24,303 bases of DNA from Prevotellaceae bacterium (GCA_031287815.1 JAITSM010000138.1:1-24303), one strand, 5' to 3'; counted from the stretch's first letter, positions 13,910 through 21,690 are shown. Translations and numbers: made by a program. Notes: generated by a model not told the origin, from the letters alone.

Positions 13910-14060
13910 ACCAAGAGTGGAAAGGGGCGTTATACTTATTGTAATTCGAGGTTCAGGAAAACCCCCCAGCAAATAAGTCTAACGACCCACATCCACTCTT
14001 GGTGTAGCCGCTATTACTTATTATCCATACTGGGAAGAAATTTTCCTGATTTCGAATTAC
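13910..14060 (-). ncRNA. Candidate pseudoknotted leader RNA, copy D
   Basis: P1: 14052-14060 pairs with 13941-13949 (9 bp), 14041-14049 with 13953-13961 (9 bp), and 14030-14034 with 13965-13969 (5 bp). The internal loops are AA/ACC and TTTCTT/GGG as in the other copies. P2: 13992-14003, in the P1 loop, pairs perfectly with 13910-13921 (12 bp). A GATATA/TATATC hairpin at about 14081-14096 and the words gttctttgac and cgctttaacttttattc on the promoter side are shared with copy B. Confidence 0.77.
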
Positions 14061-14122
14061 CGCAGAATAAAAGTTAAAGCGATATATTTTTTATATCCTT
14101 TTCAATACGTCAAAGAACGGTG

Positions 14123-14152
14123 CAAATATAAAACAATATTTTTTAATGGCAA
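14123..14152 (-). promoter_or_regulatory. Bacteroidetes-type promoter of the lipoprotein-D operon
   Basis: Minus-strand TTG (14152-14150), a 19-bp spacer and TATATTTG (14130-14123). Its leader is about 470 nt, like that of gene B. Confidence 0.77.
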
Positions 14153-14230
14153 GTTTTTTTGAAAAAATTTTTTACCGAAAGGTAGTTTGGGCGCCGAGCA
14201 TTCTCAATTTTCCATTCTCCATTAAATTAA

Positions 14231-14477
14231 AGCCCCGAAGGGGCGAAATCTTCATAACCCCGTACGCAGTTTTAATGGAGAATGGAGAATGGAGAATTGA
14301 AAATTGAGAATTAGCTTGCGCCTCTAAAGACATTCTCCATTAAAAGCGGCGCACAGTCCGTGCATAGCGGAAAGCCTGTGCTCCGCGCGAAAAGCAGTAA
14401 GTGCCATCTTGCCCCAAGCTGCGTTACGCTTCGCTGCACTTGCATGGGGTTATGAAAATTCAAGCCTTCCGGGCTTA
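14231..14477. repeat. Interspersed stem-loop repeat R, copy 2, with internal repeat insertion
   Basis: The order is reversed relative to R1: GCCCC-gaa-GGGGC (14232-14244), ttcataacccc, then an inserted stretch of aatggagaattgaaa words (about 14273-14340), then ccgtgcatagcgg, gtgctccgcgcgaaaagcag, the tgcgttacgcttcgctgcacttgcatgggg segment, and AAGCC-ttcc-GGGCTT at the end. The upstream half of the core hairpin (cgcgcggagcac) is missing, so the copy is partly deleted. Together with the flanking word repeats and the sufS promoter it fills 14153-14630. Confidence 0.75.
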
Positions 14478-14582
14478 TTCAATGGAGAATTGGCAGGCGC
14501 CAATCACTGCCAACTGCCCACTGAAAACTGCCGGCTAAGTTCCGGCGCCAGCCACCTCCTACCTCATCCTTCCTTCCTCTTT

Positions 14583-14612
14583 TTGGCGTTCGGGGGCTTT
14601 TTTCTATCTTTG
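14583..14612 (+). promoter_or_regulatory. sufS promoter
   Basis: TTG (14583-14585), a 19-bp spacer and TATCTTTG (14605-14612) match the Bacteroidetes consensus. The start codon at 14631 follows 18 bp later, so the leader is very short, in contrast to the FISUMP-family genes. Confidence 0.75.
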
Positions 14613-14630
14613 CACACGCAAGAAAGAAGT

Positions 14631-15860
14631 ATGAAGCCATTCGATATAACAACTGTTCGCAACGATTTCCCGGCGTTGCAGCAGCAAGTGCACGGGAAAC
14701 CGCTGATTTACCTGGACAGCGCCGCCACCGCCCAGAAACCGCAATGCGTGGTAGAGGCCATTGACGAAATGAACGCGAAACTCAACGCCAATATCCACCG
14801 GGCGGTGCATTACCTGGCGATTCAATGTACGGAACGCTACGAACAGGCGCGCGAGACCGTCCGCCGGTTTATCAATGCCCAAAAAACGCAGGAGATTGTG
14901 TTTACCGCAGGAACGACGGCGGCCATTAACCTTGTGGCGTTTTCCTTCGGCGAACGCTTTGTGCGGCGCGGCGACGAAATCGTGCTTACCGAAGCGGAGC
15001 ATCATTCCAACATTGTTCCGTGGCAATTGCTGTGCGAGCGGAAAGGGGCGGTATTGAAGGTCGTTCCGGTGGATGATACGGGGCGTTTGCAAACGGAAAG
15101 GCTGCCGGAATTTTTTACCGATAAAACGCGCATCCTTTGCGTAACGCAGGTTTCAAACGTGCTGGGCGTGGTCAATCCGGTAAAAGAAATTATCCGGCTG
15201 GCGCATGCGCATCACGTGCCGGTGCTGGTAGACGGCGCACAGGGTATTGTCCACGAAAGCGCCGATGTGCAGGACATGGATTGCGATTTTTATGTATTCT
15301 CGGGGCATAAACTGTATGGCCCCACCGGTATCGGCGTACTTTACGGCAAGGAAGAATGGCTGGAACAGCTGCCGCCTTACCAGGGCGGCGGTGATATGAT
15401 TGCTTCCGTGTCGTTCGACAAAACCACCTACGCCGGGCTGCCGTTAAAATTTGAGGCGGGAACGGCCAATTACATTGGGGCGCATGGCCTGGCGGCGGCT
15501 ATCAATTATATACAAAAACAGACGCGCGCGGCCATCCATGCGCACGAGCAGCAGCTGACCGCCTACGCCGCCCGACAGCTCTCTACCGTCAAGGGGTTGC
15601 GTACCTACGGCACGGCAACGCCCAAAACAAGCGTATGGAGTTTTTCAATGGAAGGCGTCCATCCGTCGGACGCCGCAGCCATTCTGGACAAGCTGGGGAT
15701 TGCCGTCCGCACCGGCCGCCTTTGCGCCGACACGCTGATGCAGCGGTTCCAGCTACAGGGGATGATTCGCGCATCGCTGGCGCTCTACAACACGAAGGAA
15801 GAAATCGACGCGCTGGTAAACGGCCTGCAGCAAGTGCAAAAGATGCTGTCCGGGCATTAA
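14631..15860 (+). CDS. sufS: Cysteine desulfurase, SufS type
   Basis: This PLP enzyme removes sulfur from cysteine as an enzyme persulfide for Fe-S cluster assembly. I place the start at 14631 (MKPFDITTVRNDFPALQQ) because of the promoter; the open frame upstream crosses repeat R2. The protein is 409 residues, normal length. Visible are YLDSAATAQKP, the EAEHHSNIVPWQ segment, DGAQG, the PLP lysine in VFSGHKLYGPTG and the catalytic cysteine in RTGRLCADTLMQRF. In most SufS proteins that loop reads RxGHHCAQPLM, so the two residues before Cys and the Gln-Pro after it are replaced here. SufBCD and SufE are not in the window. trmB follows 24 bp later. Confidence 0.92.
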   Translation: MKPFDITTVRNDFPALQQQVHGKPLIYLDSAATAQKPQCVVEAIDEMNAKLNANIHRAVHYLAIQCTERYEQARETVRRFINAQKTQEIVFTAGTTAAINLVAFSFGERFVRRGDEIVLTEAEHHSNIVPWQLLCERKGAVLKVVPVDDTGRLQTERLPEFFTDKTRILCVTQVSNVLGVVNPVKEIIRLAHAHHVPVLVDGAQGIVHESADVQDMDCDFYVFSGHKLYGPTGIGVLYGKEEWLEQLPPYQGGGDMIASVSFDKTTYAGLPLKFEAGTANYIGAHGLAAAINYIQKQTRAAIHAHEQQLTAYAARQLSTVKGLRTYGTATPKTSVWSFSMEGVHPSDAAAILDKLGIAVRTGRLCADTLMQRFQLQGMIRASLALYNTKEEIDALVNGLQQVQKMLSGH

Positions 15861-15884
15861 ACGGGTTGTTCAACGAAGCGATTT

Positions 15885-16589
15885 ATGGGAAAGAACAAAT
15901 ACAAACGCTTTATGGAGAACGAAACTTTTACGCTTCTCTTCCAGCCGGCGTTTGAAGCGGTTTTCAAAAACGATTTCCACTTGAAGGGGCGCTGGCGGGA
16001 GGCGTTTTTTAAAAACCCCCATCCTGTCATACTGGAGCTGGGTTGCGGCCGCGGGGAATATACGGTGGAACTGGCGCGGCGTTATCCTGCCAAAAACTTT
16101 ATCGGCATCGACCGGAAAGGGGCGCGGCTGTGGCGCGGCGCAAAAACCGCTACCGGAGAGCAACTGCCGAATGTGGCATTTATCCGCACCCGCATCGATT
16201 TCATCACCTCGTTTTTTGCGCCCGGCGAAGTGGACGAGATTTGGATAACCTTTCCCGACCCGCAGCCGGTGCGCCCGCGCAAACGGCTTACCGGCGGGCG
16301 GTTTCTGGCGCGTTATGCGCAATTCCTGAAAACCGGCGGGAATATTCACCTGAAAACCGACAGCCAAATGCTGCACGAATACACCAAAGCCATTATACAA
16401 CACAACGGCCTGCCGCTCCTCGAAGCCAACAGCGACATTTACGGCACCGCCCGCGCCGATGACATTCTTTCTATCCGTACGCATTATGAGGAGCTCTTTT
16501 TGCAACAACGCCTCCCGATTACCTACTGCCGGTTTGGGCTGGGCGATAAAACGGCGTTTGAAGAGCCGTCAATTAACGGGAATGCCTGA
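15885..16589 (+). CDS. trmB: tRNA (guanine-N7-)-methyltransferase
   Basis: This 234-residue SAM-dependent enzyme modifies G46 of the tRNA variable loop. The SAM motif is ILELGCGRGEYTVELA (about residues 50-65), followed by NFIGIDRKGARLWRGAK, the family motif DEIWITFPDPQPVRPRKRL and HLKTDSQMLHEYTK. Length and order match bacterial TrmB. It follows sufS closely and is probably co-transcribed. Its last 21 bases overlap the 3' end of the convergent mechanosensitive channel gene, so each stop codon lies inside the other gene. Confidence 0.93.
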   Translation: MGKNKYKRFMENETFTLLFQPAFEAVFKNDFHLKGRWREAFFKNPHPVILELGCGRGEYTVELARRYPAKNFIGIDRKGARLWRGAKTATGEQLPNVAFIRTRIDFITSFFAPGEVDEIWITFPDPQPVRPRKRLTGGRFLARYAQFLKTGGNIHLKTDSQMLHEYTKAIIQHNGLPLLEANSDIYGTARADDILSIRTHYEELFLQQRLPITYCRFGLGDKTAFEEPSINGNA

Positions 16590-17840
16590 CGACATTAGCT
16601 GGTAGTCGTTCCATGAAGGATTTTGGAATATGCGCAAATTAAAATAAGGAATTGCTGCAATGATGTGGTCGAAAATATCGGACTGGATCGCCTCGTATTT
16701 CACCCATTCGGTGGTGGTAGCAAATACGTAAATCTCGATAGGGATGCCGGAATTGGTGGGTTGCAGCTGCCGCGCCATGAGCGTAAAATCGCGGCTCAAC
16801 TGCGGGTGCTGTTCCAAATAACGTTGCAGGTAGGCGCGGAAGATGCCCAAATTGGTTTGTCGCCGCCCGTTTATTCCCGTAGAAATATCAATATGTTTGG
16901 CGGTATTGAATGCAGCGATTTCCGCCTGCTTCTGCTCGATATAGGTATCGAGGAATTGTATTTTCCGGTAGCGTTCCAGCATTTCATCCGTGCAAAACAG
17001 CACGCTGGTCATGTCTATGAATATCGACCGTTTGATGCGCCGTACGCCGGCTTCCGACATGCCCCGCCAGTTTTTCACCGGTTGTGAAATCAGGTTGTAG
17101 GTGGGAATGGTTACAATCGTATTGTCCCAGTTCCGTATTTTCGCCGTGATGAGCGAAATTTCCAGCACAGTGCCGTCGGCGTCGGCAGAAGGCATTTCAA
17201 TCCAGTCGCCGGGGCGCACCATCCGGTTCGCCGATAGCTGGACGCCGCCGACCAGCCCCAAAATGGAATCTTTAAAAACCAACATCAACACCGCCGAAGC
17301 CGCCCCCAAAGCGGTGAACAGGGTTTTGAGTTCCAACCCCAGCAATAGCGAAATAATAAAAATGGCGGCTATACAATACAGTATCGTATGCGCCGCCTGT
17401 ATCAGGCTTTTCATGGAGTTTTGCCCGCCGTACCTTGTCGCATTATAAGTATTGTTGGCTGCATTCAGGAAGGCGGAAATAATATGGATAACGGCCAGCA
17501 TAAAGGCAATGGAAATCGTTATCGAGAGCCATTTATGCAGCATCGGATACGGCGTAAACAGGAGGCCATTGATAATATTAACAAGAATCAGGGCGGGAAG
17601 GTAAGCCAGCCGGCGGAAAAACTTCTTGCGCAACAATTCTATGTTGAACAGCGAGCCGGTTTTTGACAGGATTTTTTTTGCAATCAACGTAGCCAGCCAC
17701 TGCCCGCCGTAAAACAAGCCATAAGCCGCCAGCAGGGTTATTACAAATAAAATAACGTCAGCCAAAAAATGATTGTCCGGCGCATAAAAACCGGTAGATT
17801 TCAGCCAGCTTAAAATAAAAAGTTCTATCTCTTTAATCAT
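16569..17840 (-). CDS. Mechanosensitive ion channel, MscS family (YbdG/MscM-like)
   Basis: This 423-residue inner-membrane protein has about five hydrophobic segments in the first 190 residues (e.g. FLADVILFVITLLAAYGLFY, WLSITISIAFMLAVIHIISA, TILYCIAAIFIISLLLGL). The pore-lining helix follows (FTALGAASAVLMLVFKDSIL), then the MscS beta domain GGVQLSANRMVRPGDWIEM and NWDNTIVTIPTYNLISQPVKNWRGM. The extended soluble C-terminal region with GRRQTNLGIFRAYLQRYL and YVFATTTEWVKYEAIQSDIFDHI is characteristic of the YbdG branch. It should act as a small-conductance osmotic valve. It overlaps trmB tail to tail by 21 bp. Confidence 0.9.
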   Translation of the reverse strand: MIKEIELFILSWLKSTGFYAPDNHFLADVILFVITLLAAYGLFYGGQWLATLIAKKILSKTGSLFNIELLRKKFFRRLAYLPALILVNIINGLLFTPYPMLHKWLSITISIAFMLAVIHIISAFLNAANNTYNATRYGGQNSMKSLIQAAHTILYCIAAIFIISLLLGLELKTLFTALGAASAVLMLVFKDSILGLVGGVQLSANRMVRPGDWIEMPSADADGTVLEISLITAKIRNWDNTIVTIPTYNLISQPVKNWRGMSEAGVRRIKRSIFIDMTSVLFCTDEMLERYRKIQFLDTYIEQKQAEIAAFNTAKHIDISTGINGRRQTNLGIFRAYLQRYLEQHPQLSRDFTLMARQLQPTNSGIPIEIYVFATTTEWVKYEAIQSDIFDHIIAAIPYFNLRIFQNPSWNDYQLMSSGIPVN

Positions 17841-17950
17841 TGCTCAAAAATTTAGATAGTACGAAGATAGTAAAAAATCAAATAATACCCATGTGGGAGC
17901 GGGGGGCAGTGGGCAGTTGAAAATGGAAAAATGAATAATGTCTATTGCCG

Positions 17951-18019
17951 CAAGCCGCAAATCATTTGCACCCCTGCGAACGGGTTTGCGGTGCTGCCGC
18001 AAATCATTTGCACCCCTGC
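17951..18019. repeat. 42-bp GC-rich tandem array, two-unit version
   Basis: On the minus strand gcaggggtgcaaatgatttg occurs twice, exactly 42 bp apart (ending at 18019 and 17977). It is flanked by the same sequences as the nine-unit array at 11588-11945: the gttacctgcacttgcagtag segment on one side, and gcggcaatagacattattc then tttttccattttcaact on the other. It lies just downstream of the intact Avd-like gene, within the 17841-18076 gap. Confidence 0.88.
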
Positions 18020-18076
18020 GGGACGGTTTTCAAGTCTACTGCAAGTGCAGGTAACCTTAAATAATAGCTGCAAAAA

Positions 18077-18430
18077 TCACACTTCTACCTCTTCCATTAC
18101 CGGTGGCAGCTGCGCGACAACCGTTTCATACGCCTGCGCCGGAAGAAACTTTAAATCGCAGCAGCATTGCAGTAGCCCGCAGGCGACTTGAAGATGCTGC
18201 TGCGTGAGGGCAATAAAATGCTGCCGTTTGTTGGCGCGTTTCGTAACCGCCGCATGCAGCAACAGCTGCGTGATGCACCCCAACTCCCAGCGGATACGCC
18301 CGGCAAATAGTTTCCGCCCTTGACAGGTCATCTTTGGAATAAGCTCGTTGCAATTGCCTACAAACATTACTACTGTTTTATACAGCGGCGCCTGCGTAAA
18401 ATCGGTGGAATAAACTAATTCGTATTTCAT
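18077..18430 (-). CDS. Avd/S23-like four-helix-bundle protein
   Basis: This 117-residue protein is mainly helical: LYKTVVMFVGNCNELIP, then LFAGRIRWELGCITQLLLHA, HFIALTQQHLQVACGLLQCC and PAQAYETVVAQLPPVMEEV. The spacing and the pattern (IP after helix 1, a basic linker, a DLKFLP turn before the last helix) resemble Avd accessory proteins of diversity-generating retroelements and the wider S23 bundle family; the match is by eye. Cysteines are unusually many (eight). It lies 107 bp downstream of FISUMP gene C on the same strand, in the target-then-avd order of known retroelements, but no reverse transcriptase or template repeat follows, only the 42-bp array. The start is shared with the broken copy at 11382. 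Confidence 0.65.
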   Translation of the reverse strand: MKYELVYSTDFTQAPLYKTVVMFVGNCNELIPKMTCQGRKLFAGRIRWELGCITQLLLHAAVTKRANKRQHFIALTQQHLQVACGLLQCCCDLKFLPAQAYETVVAQLPPVMEEVEV

Positions 18431-18537
18431 GGGAATTGGTTTTAAAAGGGGAGGGGGGATGCCCTAATCATTTTAAAGCGTGCAATAGCCCGAAGCAATG
18501 CTTTTGCTTTGTTTAGATAAAATTATGTTGGTAAAAA

Positions 18538-19767
18538 TTACAGTTGGCGGAAGCAGCGAACGCAACCATTTTCTGCACTTTCTCCGGGGTTCGCGGTCTC
18601 GTAAGCGTCACATAGTGTCTGGGCGTAGTAGGTTGCATCCACACCGAATCCATCCTCGCGTCCAGGGTCATTCGTGTACCAGTACGAGTTCGCGTACACC
18701 ATCGCGTTGGTTGTTCCTATCACGCTGGCAAATCCATGTGTATTAGGTCTTGGGCTACATGTTGAATTCGATGGACGTAAACTTCTACACGCCTCTGTCG
18801 TAGGGCCAATTGACGACGCAAGTGTTGCATAAGTTTCACGCAAAGGTAATAACCAACTTGGTGGGCATATACCTTGCACAGTCCCTGTGGAACCGTATGA
18901 ACCACCATAGTTGTCGTATATTTGCGCCCATGTATAACCCCTACCGCATTCGTCTTTTGAGCAGCCGCTGATAGCAGAGCCGACCGTTGAATTATTATAG
19001 CTGGCTAATTTCACGTTCTGCGCCAACCACCATTTATTGTCCGGCATCAACACAATTCGATACAATTCATCATCTCTACTATCTTTTATCCACGCTTCCC
19101 AATTCTGCGCACCGCTTGGGCGTTGTTGACATTTGTGCTCGGGGTCTGCATACCAGTCCGTACCTGTGTAAGCGCAACTTCCAATCACTTCTTTCAATCC
19201 TCCGGGACATTCCGTCTTGTCGGTAATACTTACCGGGACAAAGGGTAAACTTGCTTTCGGCATGGATGTTTGCGGGATTTCGTGAACCGTTCCATTCGCT
19301 TCCTTTAATATGAATGGCGGCGTACCTTTAAAATAATAGGTTTGTTCATCCATAACCATATTCGGCGGATAGTCGGAAACGTAGGCGCACCAATTGTATT
19401 TAGCCGGAACATTGCTCAACGTTACGGTTACCGCAGCGTTATATGTGCCGGAACTTCCTGACGTGCCTTGCAGCCAAAAACCTTTGTCGTTTCCCGTTTC
19501 CCGCGAAGGAACGCCGGAAGTAGCGGTAGGCGTTCCCGCAATCAATGCCCGTTCCCAACCGCCAGAAGGTACGTTGTTCGTTACAGGGTGGTAATCTACA
19601 AATATCCACACTTTGGAATTGTGCGTGCCGGTACGTGAGCTATTCAACCATGATACATTAAATGTAACGGTGTTGCTTTTTACACTAACAGGCGTAACCG
19701 TAACGCCAGTTTGTGCGCCTATTGCAACGCTTACCAGCATTGCAAAAAAGAAAAGTTTTGTTTTCAT
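18538..19767 (-). CDS. Secreted FISUMP-family protein C
   Basis: This is a 409-residue exported protein. The start at 19767 gives a signal peptide (MKTKLFFFAMLVSVAIGAQ); the frame runs 72 bp further upstream but into the leader. The N-terminal domain (NSKVWIFVDYHPV, KGFWLQGTSGSSG, YNWCAYVSDYPPN, FKGTPPFIL) groups with B. A longer linker (HEIPQTSMPKASLPFVPVS) leads into the FISUMP module (CQQRPSGAQNWEAW, DDELYRIVLMPDNKWWLAQN, CGRGYTWAQIYDNYGG, GICPPSWLLPLR, CVRCFRQL), which groups with A. The Avd-like gene follows 107 bp downstream. The mosaic N/C relationship points to exchange between copies. Confidence 0.85.
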   Translation of the reverse strand: MKTKLFFFAMLVSVAIGAQTGVTVTPVSVKSNTVTFNVSWLNSSRTGTHNSKVWIFVDYHPVTNNVPSGGWERALIAGTPTATSGVPSRETGNDKGFWLQGTSGSSGTYNAAVTVTLSNVPAKYNWCAYVSDYPPNMVMDEQTYYFKGTPPFILKEANGTVHEIPQTSMPKASLPFVPVSITDKTECPGGLKEVIGSCAYTGTDWYADPEHKCQQRPSGAQNWEAWIKDSRDDELYRIVLMPDNKWWLAQNVKLASYNNSTVGSAISGCSKDECGRGYTWAQIYDNYGGSYGSTGTVQGICPPSWLLPLRETYATLASSIGPTTEACRSLRPSNSTCSPRPNTHGFASVIGTTNAMVYANSYWYTNDPGREDGFGVDATYYAQTLCDAYETANPGESAENGCVRCFRQL

Positions 19768-19799
19768 AAAAATGTTTTTAAAAGTTAATATTGTTTTTT

Positions 19800-19870
19800 G
19801 CAGCCTTTGGGATTGTTTTATATAAGTGCCCACAAACACAAACCAACCTTATAAAACAACCCCCTGCTGC
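19800..19870 (-). promoter_or_regulatory. Conserved leader hairpin P4 of gene C
   Basis: GCAGC (19870-19866) pairs with GCTGC (19804-19800). The inner GGGTTGTTTTAT pairs with a complementary ATAAAACAATCCC arm with one wobble. The stem is longer than in A, B and D while gtttgtgtttg is kept in the loop. Confidence 0.72.
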
Positions 19871-19933
19871 AATTTTATTTTCATTGCCACTTTTCACGGT
19901 TTCTACTTTGGTTTGTGGGATTTCTTAAAAAGA

Positions 19934-20058
19934 AAACGTGAATTTTAATTTATAGTTGTTAGAGGTCTTGCGAAACCCACCAAAGATAAATAAATTAAAA
20001 ATCACGTTTGAAATGAAGCATGATACATCTTTGGTTGAAATTTCGCAAGTTCCTAACA
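19934..20058 (-). ncRNA. Candidate pseudoknotted leader RNA, copy C
   Basis: P1: 20053-20058 pairs with 19957-19962, 20041-20049 with 19967-19975 (9 bp), and 20027-20035 with 19979-19987 (9 bp), with AA/ACC and TTTCA/GGG internal loops. P2: 19991-20009, in the P1 loop, pairs with 19934-19952 beyond P1, 18 of 19 positions complementary. Neither helix shares its sequence with the other copies except at the loops. This is the strongest single example of the structure. Confidence 0.78.
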
Positions 20059-20086
20059 CAATAAACAAAGAACATCAATACCGCTG

Positions 20087-20116
20087 CAAATATATTACTT
20101 TATTTTTTAATTGCAA
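20087..20116 (-). promoter_or_regulatory. Bacteroidetes-type promoter of gene C
   Basis: Minus-strand TTG (20116-20114), a 19-bp spacer and TATATTTG (20094-20087). The spacer begins caattaaaaaat as in copy A. The leader to the start at 19767 is about 310 nt. Confidence 0.77.
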
Positions 20117-20154
20117 CTATTTTCGAAATAATTTTTTCCGTAAGGTGGGGCTGG

Positions 20155-20236
20155 CGTTAGCTACTGCTTACTGAAAACTGCCTACCGGCTTCCGGCGCCA
20201 GCTACCTCATAATTCATAATTCATAATTCATAATTC
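20155..20236. repeat. Word-repeat tract with ggcgcc palindrome
   Basis: The order is ctgaaaactgcctaccgg words, ccggcgccagc, then four tandem copies of cataatt, the last of which touches the stop codon of the aldo/keto reductase gene. It lies between the gene C promoter and that gene. Confidence 0.7.
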
Positions 20237-21608
20237 ATCCCTGTTTCAGCTGTTCCACCAGCTTGTCGAGGCGTTCCATGTTTTCGGGGATGGGAATCCG
20301 CTGGGGACATTTCCAGCTGCAGAGGGAACAGCCGATGCAATGGCTGAACTGCCTTTCTTTGGGGATGCCGCGATCAAAGCTGACAAGAAAGGCGCGGCGG
20401 GCGCGGCGGTAATTTTCGTCCTGAGCGTCTTTGGGAATATTCCCTTCGTTTACGCAACGGTTGTAGTGCGTGAAGATGCCGGGAATGTCAATTCCGTAAG
20501 GGCAAGGCATGCAATACTGGCAGTCCGTGCACGGGATAAAGTCGGAGTGCAGCATGAGTTCGGTCACCTTTTCGAGTGCGGCATATTCCTGTTCGCCGAG
20601 CGTTTCCAGCGGGGAATAGGTGCGTATGTTTTCTTGCAAGTGTTCCATGTAGACCATTCCGCTCAGCACGGTCAGCACATTTTCGGGCGAGCCGGCATAG
20701 CGGAAAGCCCAGGAGGCGGGCGAGTCTTCCGGGCGTATTTGCTTGAGCAGGGCAAGCGAGTGGGCGGGCAGGCGCGACAGGCGGCCGCCCAGAAGCGGCT
20801 CCATGATTACCGCCGGGACATTCTTCTTCCGTAATTCATTGTACAGGTATTCGGCGTTGGTGTTCCACCCGGAAGCGTTTTTCCAGTCTACATAATTCAG
20901 CTGGATCTGGACAAAATCCCATTGTATATCCTGCGCCAGCAGGTAGTCGAACACTTCGACTTCGCCGTGGTACGAGAAGCCGAGGTTGCGGATGCGCCCG
21001 GCCCGGCGTTCTTCCAAAAGATAGTGGAGGAGGCCGTTGTCGAAAAAACGGCTCCGCAGTTCCGCTATTCCGCCCATCCCGACACTGTGGAGGAGGTAGT
21101 AATCGAGGTAATCGACCTGCAAATCGTGCATGGATTTATGGTACATTTCCATTCCGGAGGCGAGGGTACGCGGGGGGTCTGCCCTTTGGTTGGACATTTT
21201 GGTGGCGATAAAAAACTTGTCGCGGGGGTGGCGTTTCAAGGCAATCCCGGTAGCCGTTTCCGACCAGCCCCTTACGTATACGGGGGCGGTGTCGAAATAA
21301 TTTACGCCGTGCGCAATGGCATAATCCACCAGTTCGTTTACCGTATCCTGGTCTATTTCCTCTTCGCCGTTTGCATTTTTACGCAACGGCCAGCGCATGC
21401 AGCCGTAGCCCAGCAGCGACACCTTGTCGCCCGAATGGGGGTTGGTGCGGTAGGTCATCCTGCCGGTGGGGACTTCGCCGGAAACGGTTATCCCGCCGGC
21501 CGATGGTTTGGATTTGCAGCCATAAAACGCCGCCGTTGCCGCCGCCGCTCCAATGCCTGCTATTTTAAAAAAGTCCCGGCGGCCGGTTTTTTTGTGATTG
21601 TTTTCCAT
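20235..21608 (-). CDS. Tat-exported aldo/keto reductase with C-terminal 4Fe-4S ferredoxin domain
   Basis: This is a 457-residue protein. A twin-arginine motif GRRDFFKIAG starts the signal, which ends in AAFYGC, possibly a lipobox. The aldo/keto reductase barrel carries the expected catalytic set: Asp and Tyr in YFDTAPVY, Lys in IATKMS and His in YYLLHSV. The C-terminal part has two Cys clusters, CTDCQYCMPCPYGIDIPGIF and CIGCSLCSWKCPQRIPIP, for two [4Fe-4S] clusters. Substrates of this subfamily are unknown. It is the last gene of the operon with the membrane Fe-S protein and flavodoxin, which could deliver electrons to it in the periplasm. Confidence 0.9.
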   Translation of the reverse strand: MENNHKKTGRRDFFKIAGIGAAAATAAFYGCKSKPSAGGITVSGEVPTGRMTYRTNPHSGDKVSLLGYGCMRWPLRKNANGEEEIDQDTVNELVDYAIAHGVNYFDTAPVYVRGWSETATGIALKRHPRDKFFIATKMSNQRADPPRTLASGMEMYHKSMHDLQVDYLDYYLLHSVGMGGIAELRSRFFDNGLLHYLLEERRAGRIRNLGFSYHGEVEVFDYLLAQDIQWDFVQIQLNYVDWKNASGWNTNAEYLYNELRKKNVPAVIMEPLLGGRLSRLPAHSLALLKQIRPEDSPASWAFRYAGSPENVLTVLSGMVYMEHLQENIRTYSPLETLGEQEYAALEKVTELMLHSDFIPCTDCQYCMPCPYGIDIPGIFTHYNRCVNEGNIPKDAQDENYRRARRAFLVSFDRGIPKERQFSHCIGCSLCSWKCPQRIPIPENMERLDKLVEQLKQG

Positions 21609-21660
21609 TGTTGTTAGTTGTTAGTCGTTAGTTGTTAGTCGTGAGTCGTGAGTCGTGAGT
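21609..21660. repeat. Tandem gttgttagttgttagtcg / gtgagtc tract
   Basis: Near-tandem 7-bp words (gttgtta, gtcgtta, gtcgtga) sit directly upstream of the aldo/keto reductase start and end at a ggctggagccagcc palindrome. The reverse-complement type is found before the tmRNA gene at 7125-7165. Confidence 0.7.
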
Positions 21661-21690
21661 GGGCTGGAGCCAGCCCACTTTCAACTTAAT

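Noticed and set aside
14409..14630. Upstream extension of sufS from an ATG at 14409
   Set aside because: It translates repeat R2 and crosses the TTG-N19-TATCTTTG promoter; the start at 14631 matches the family N-terminus.
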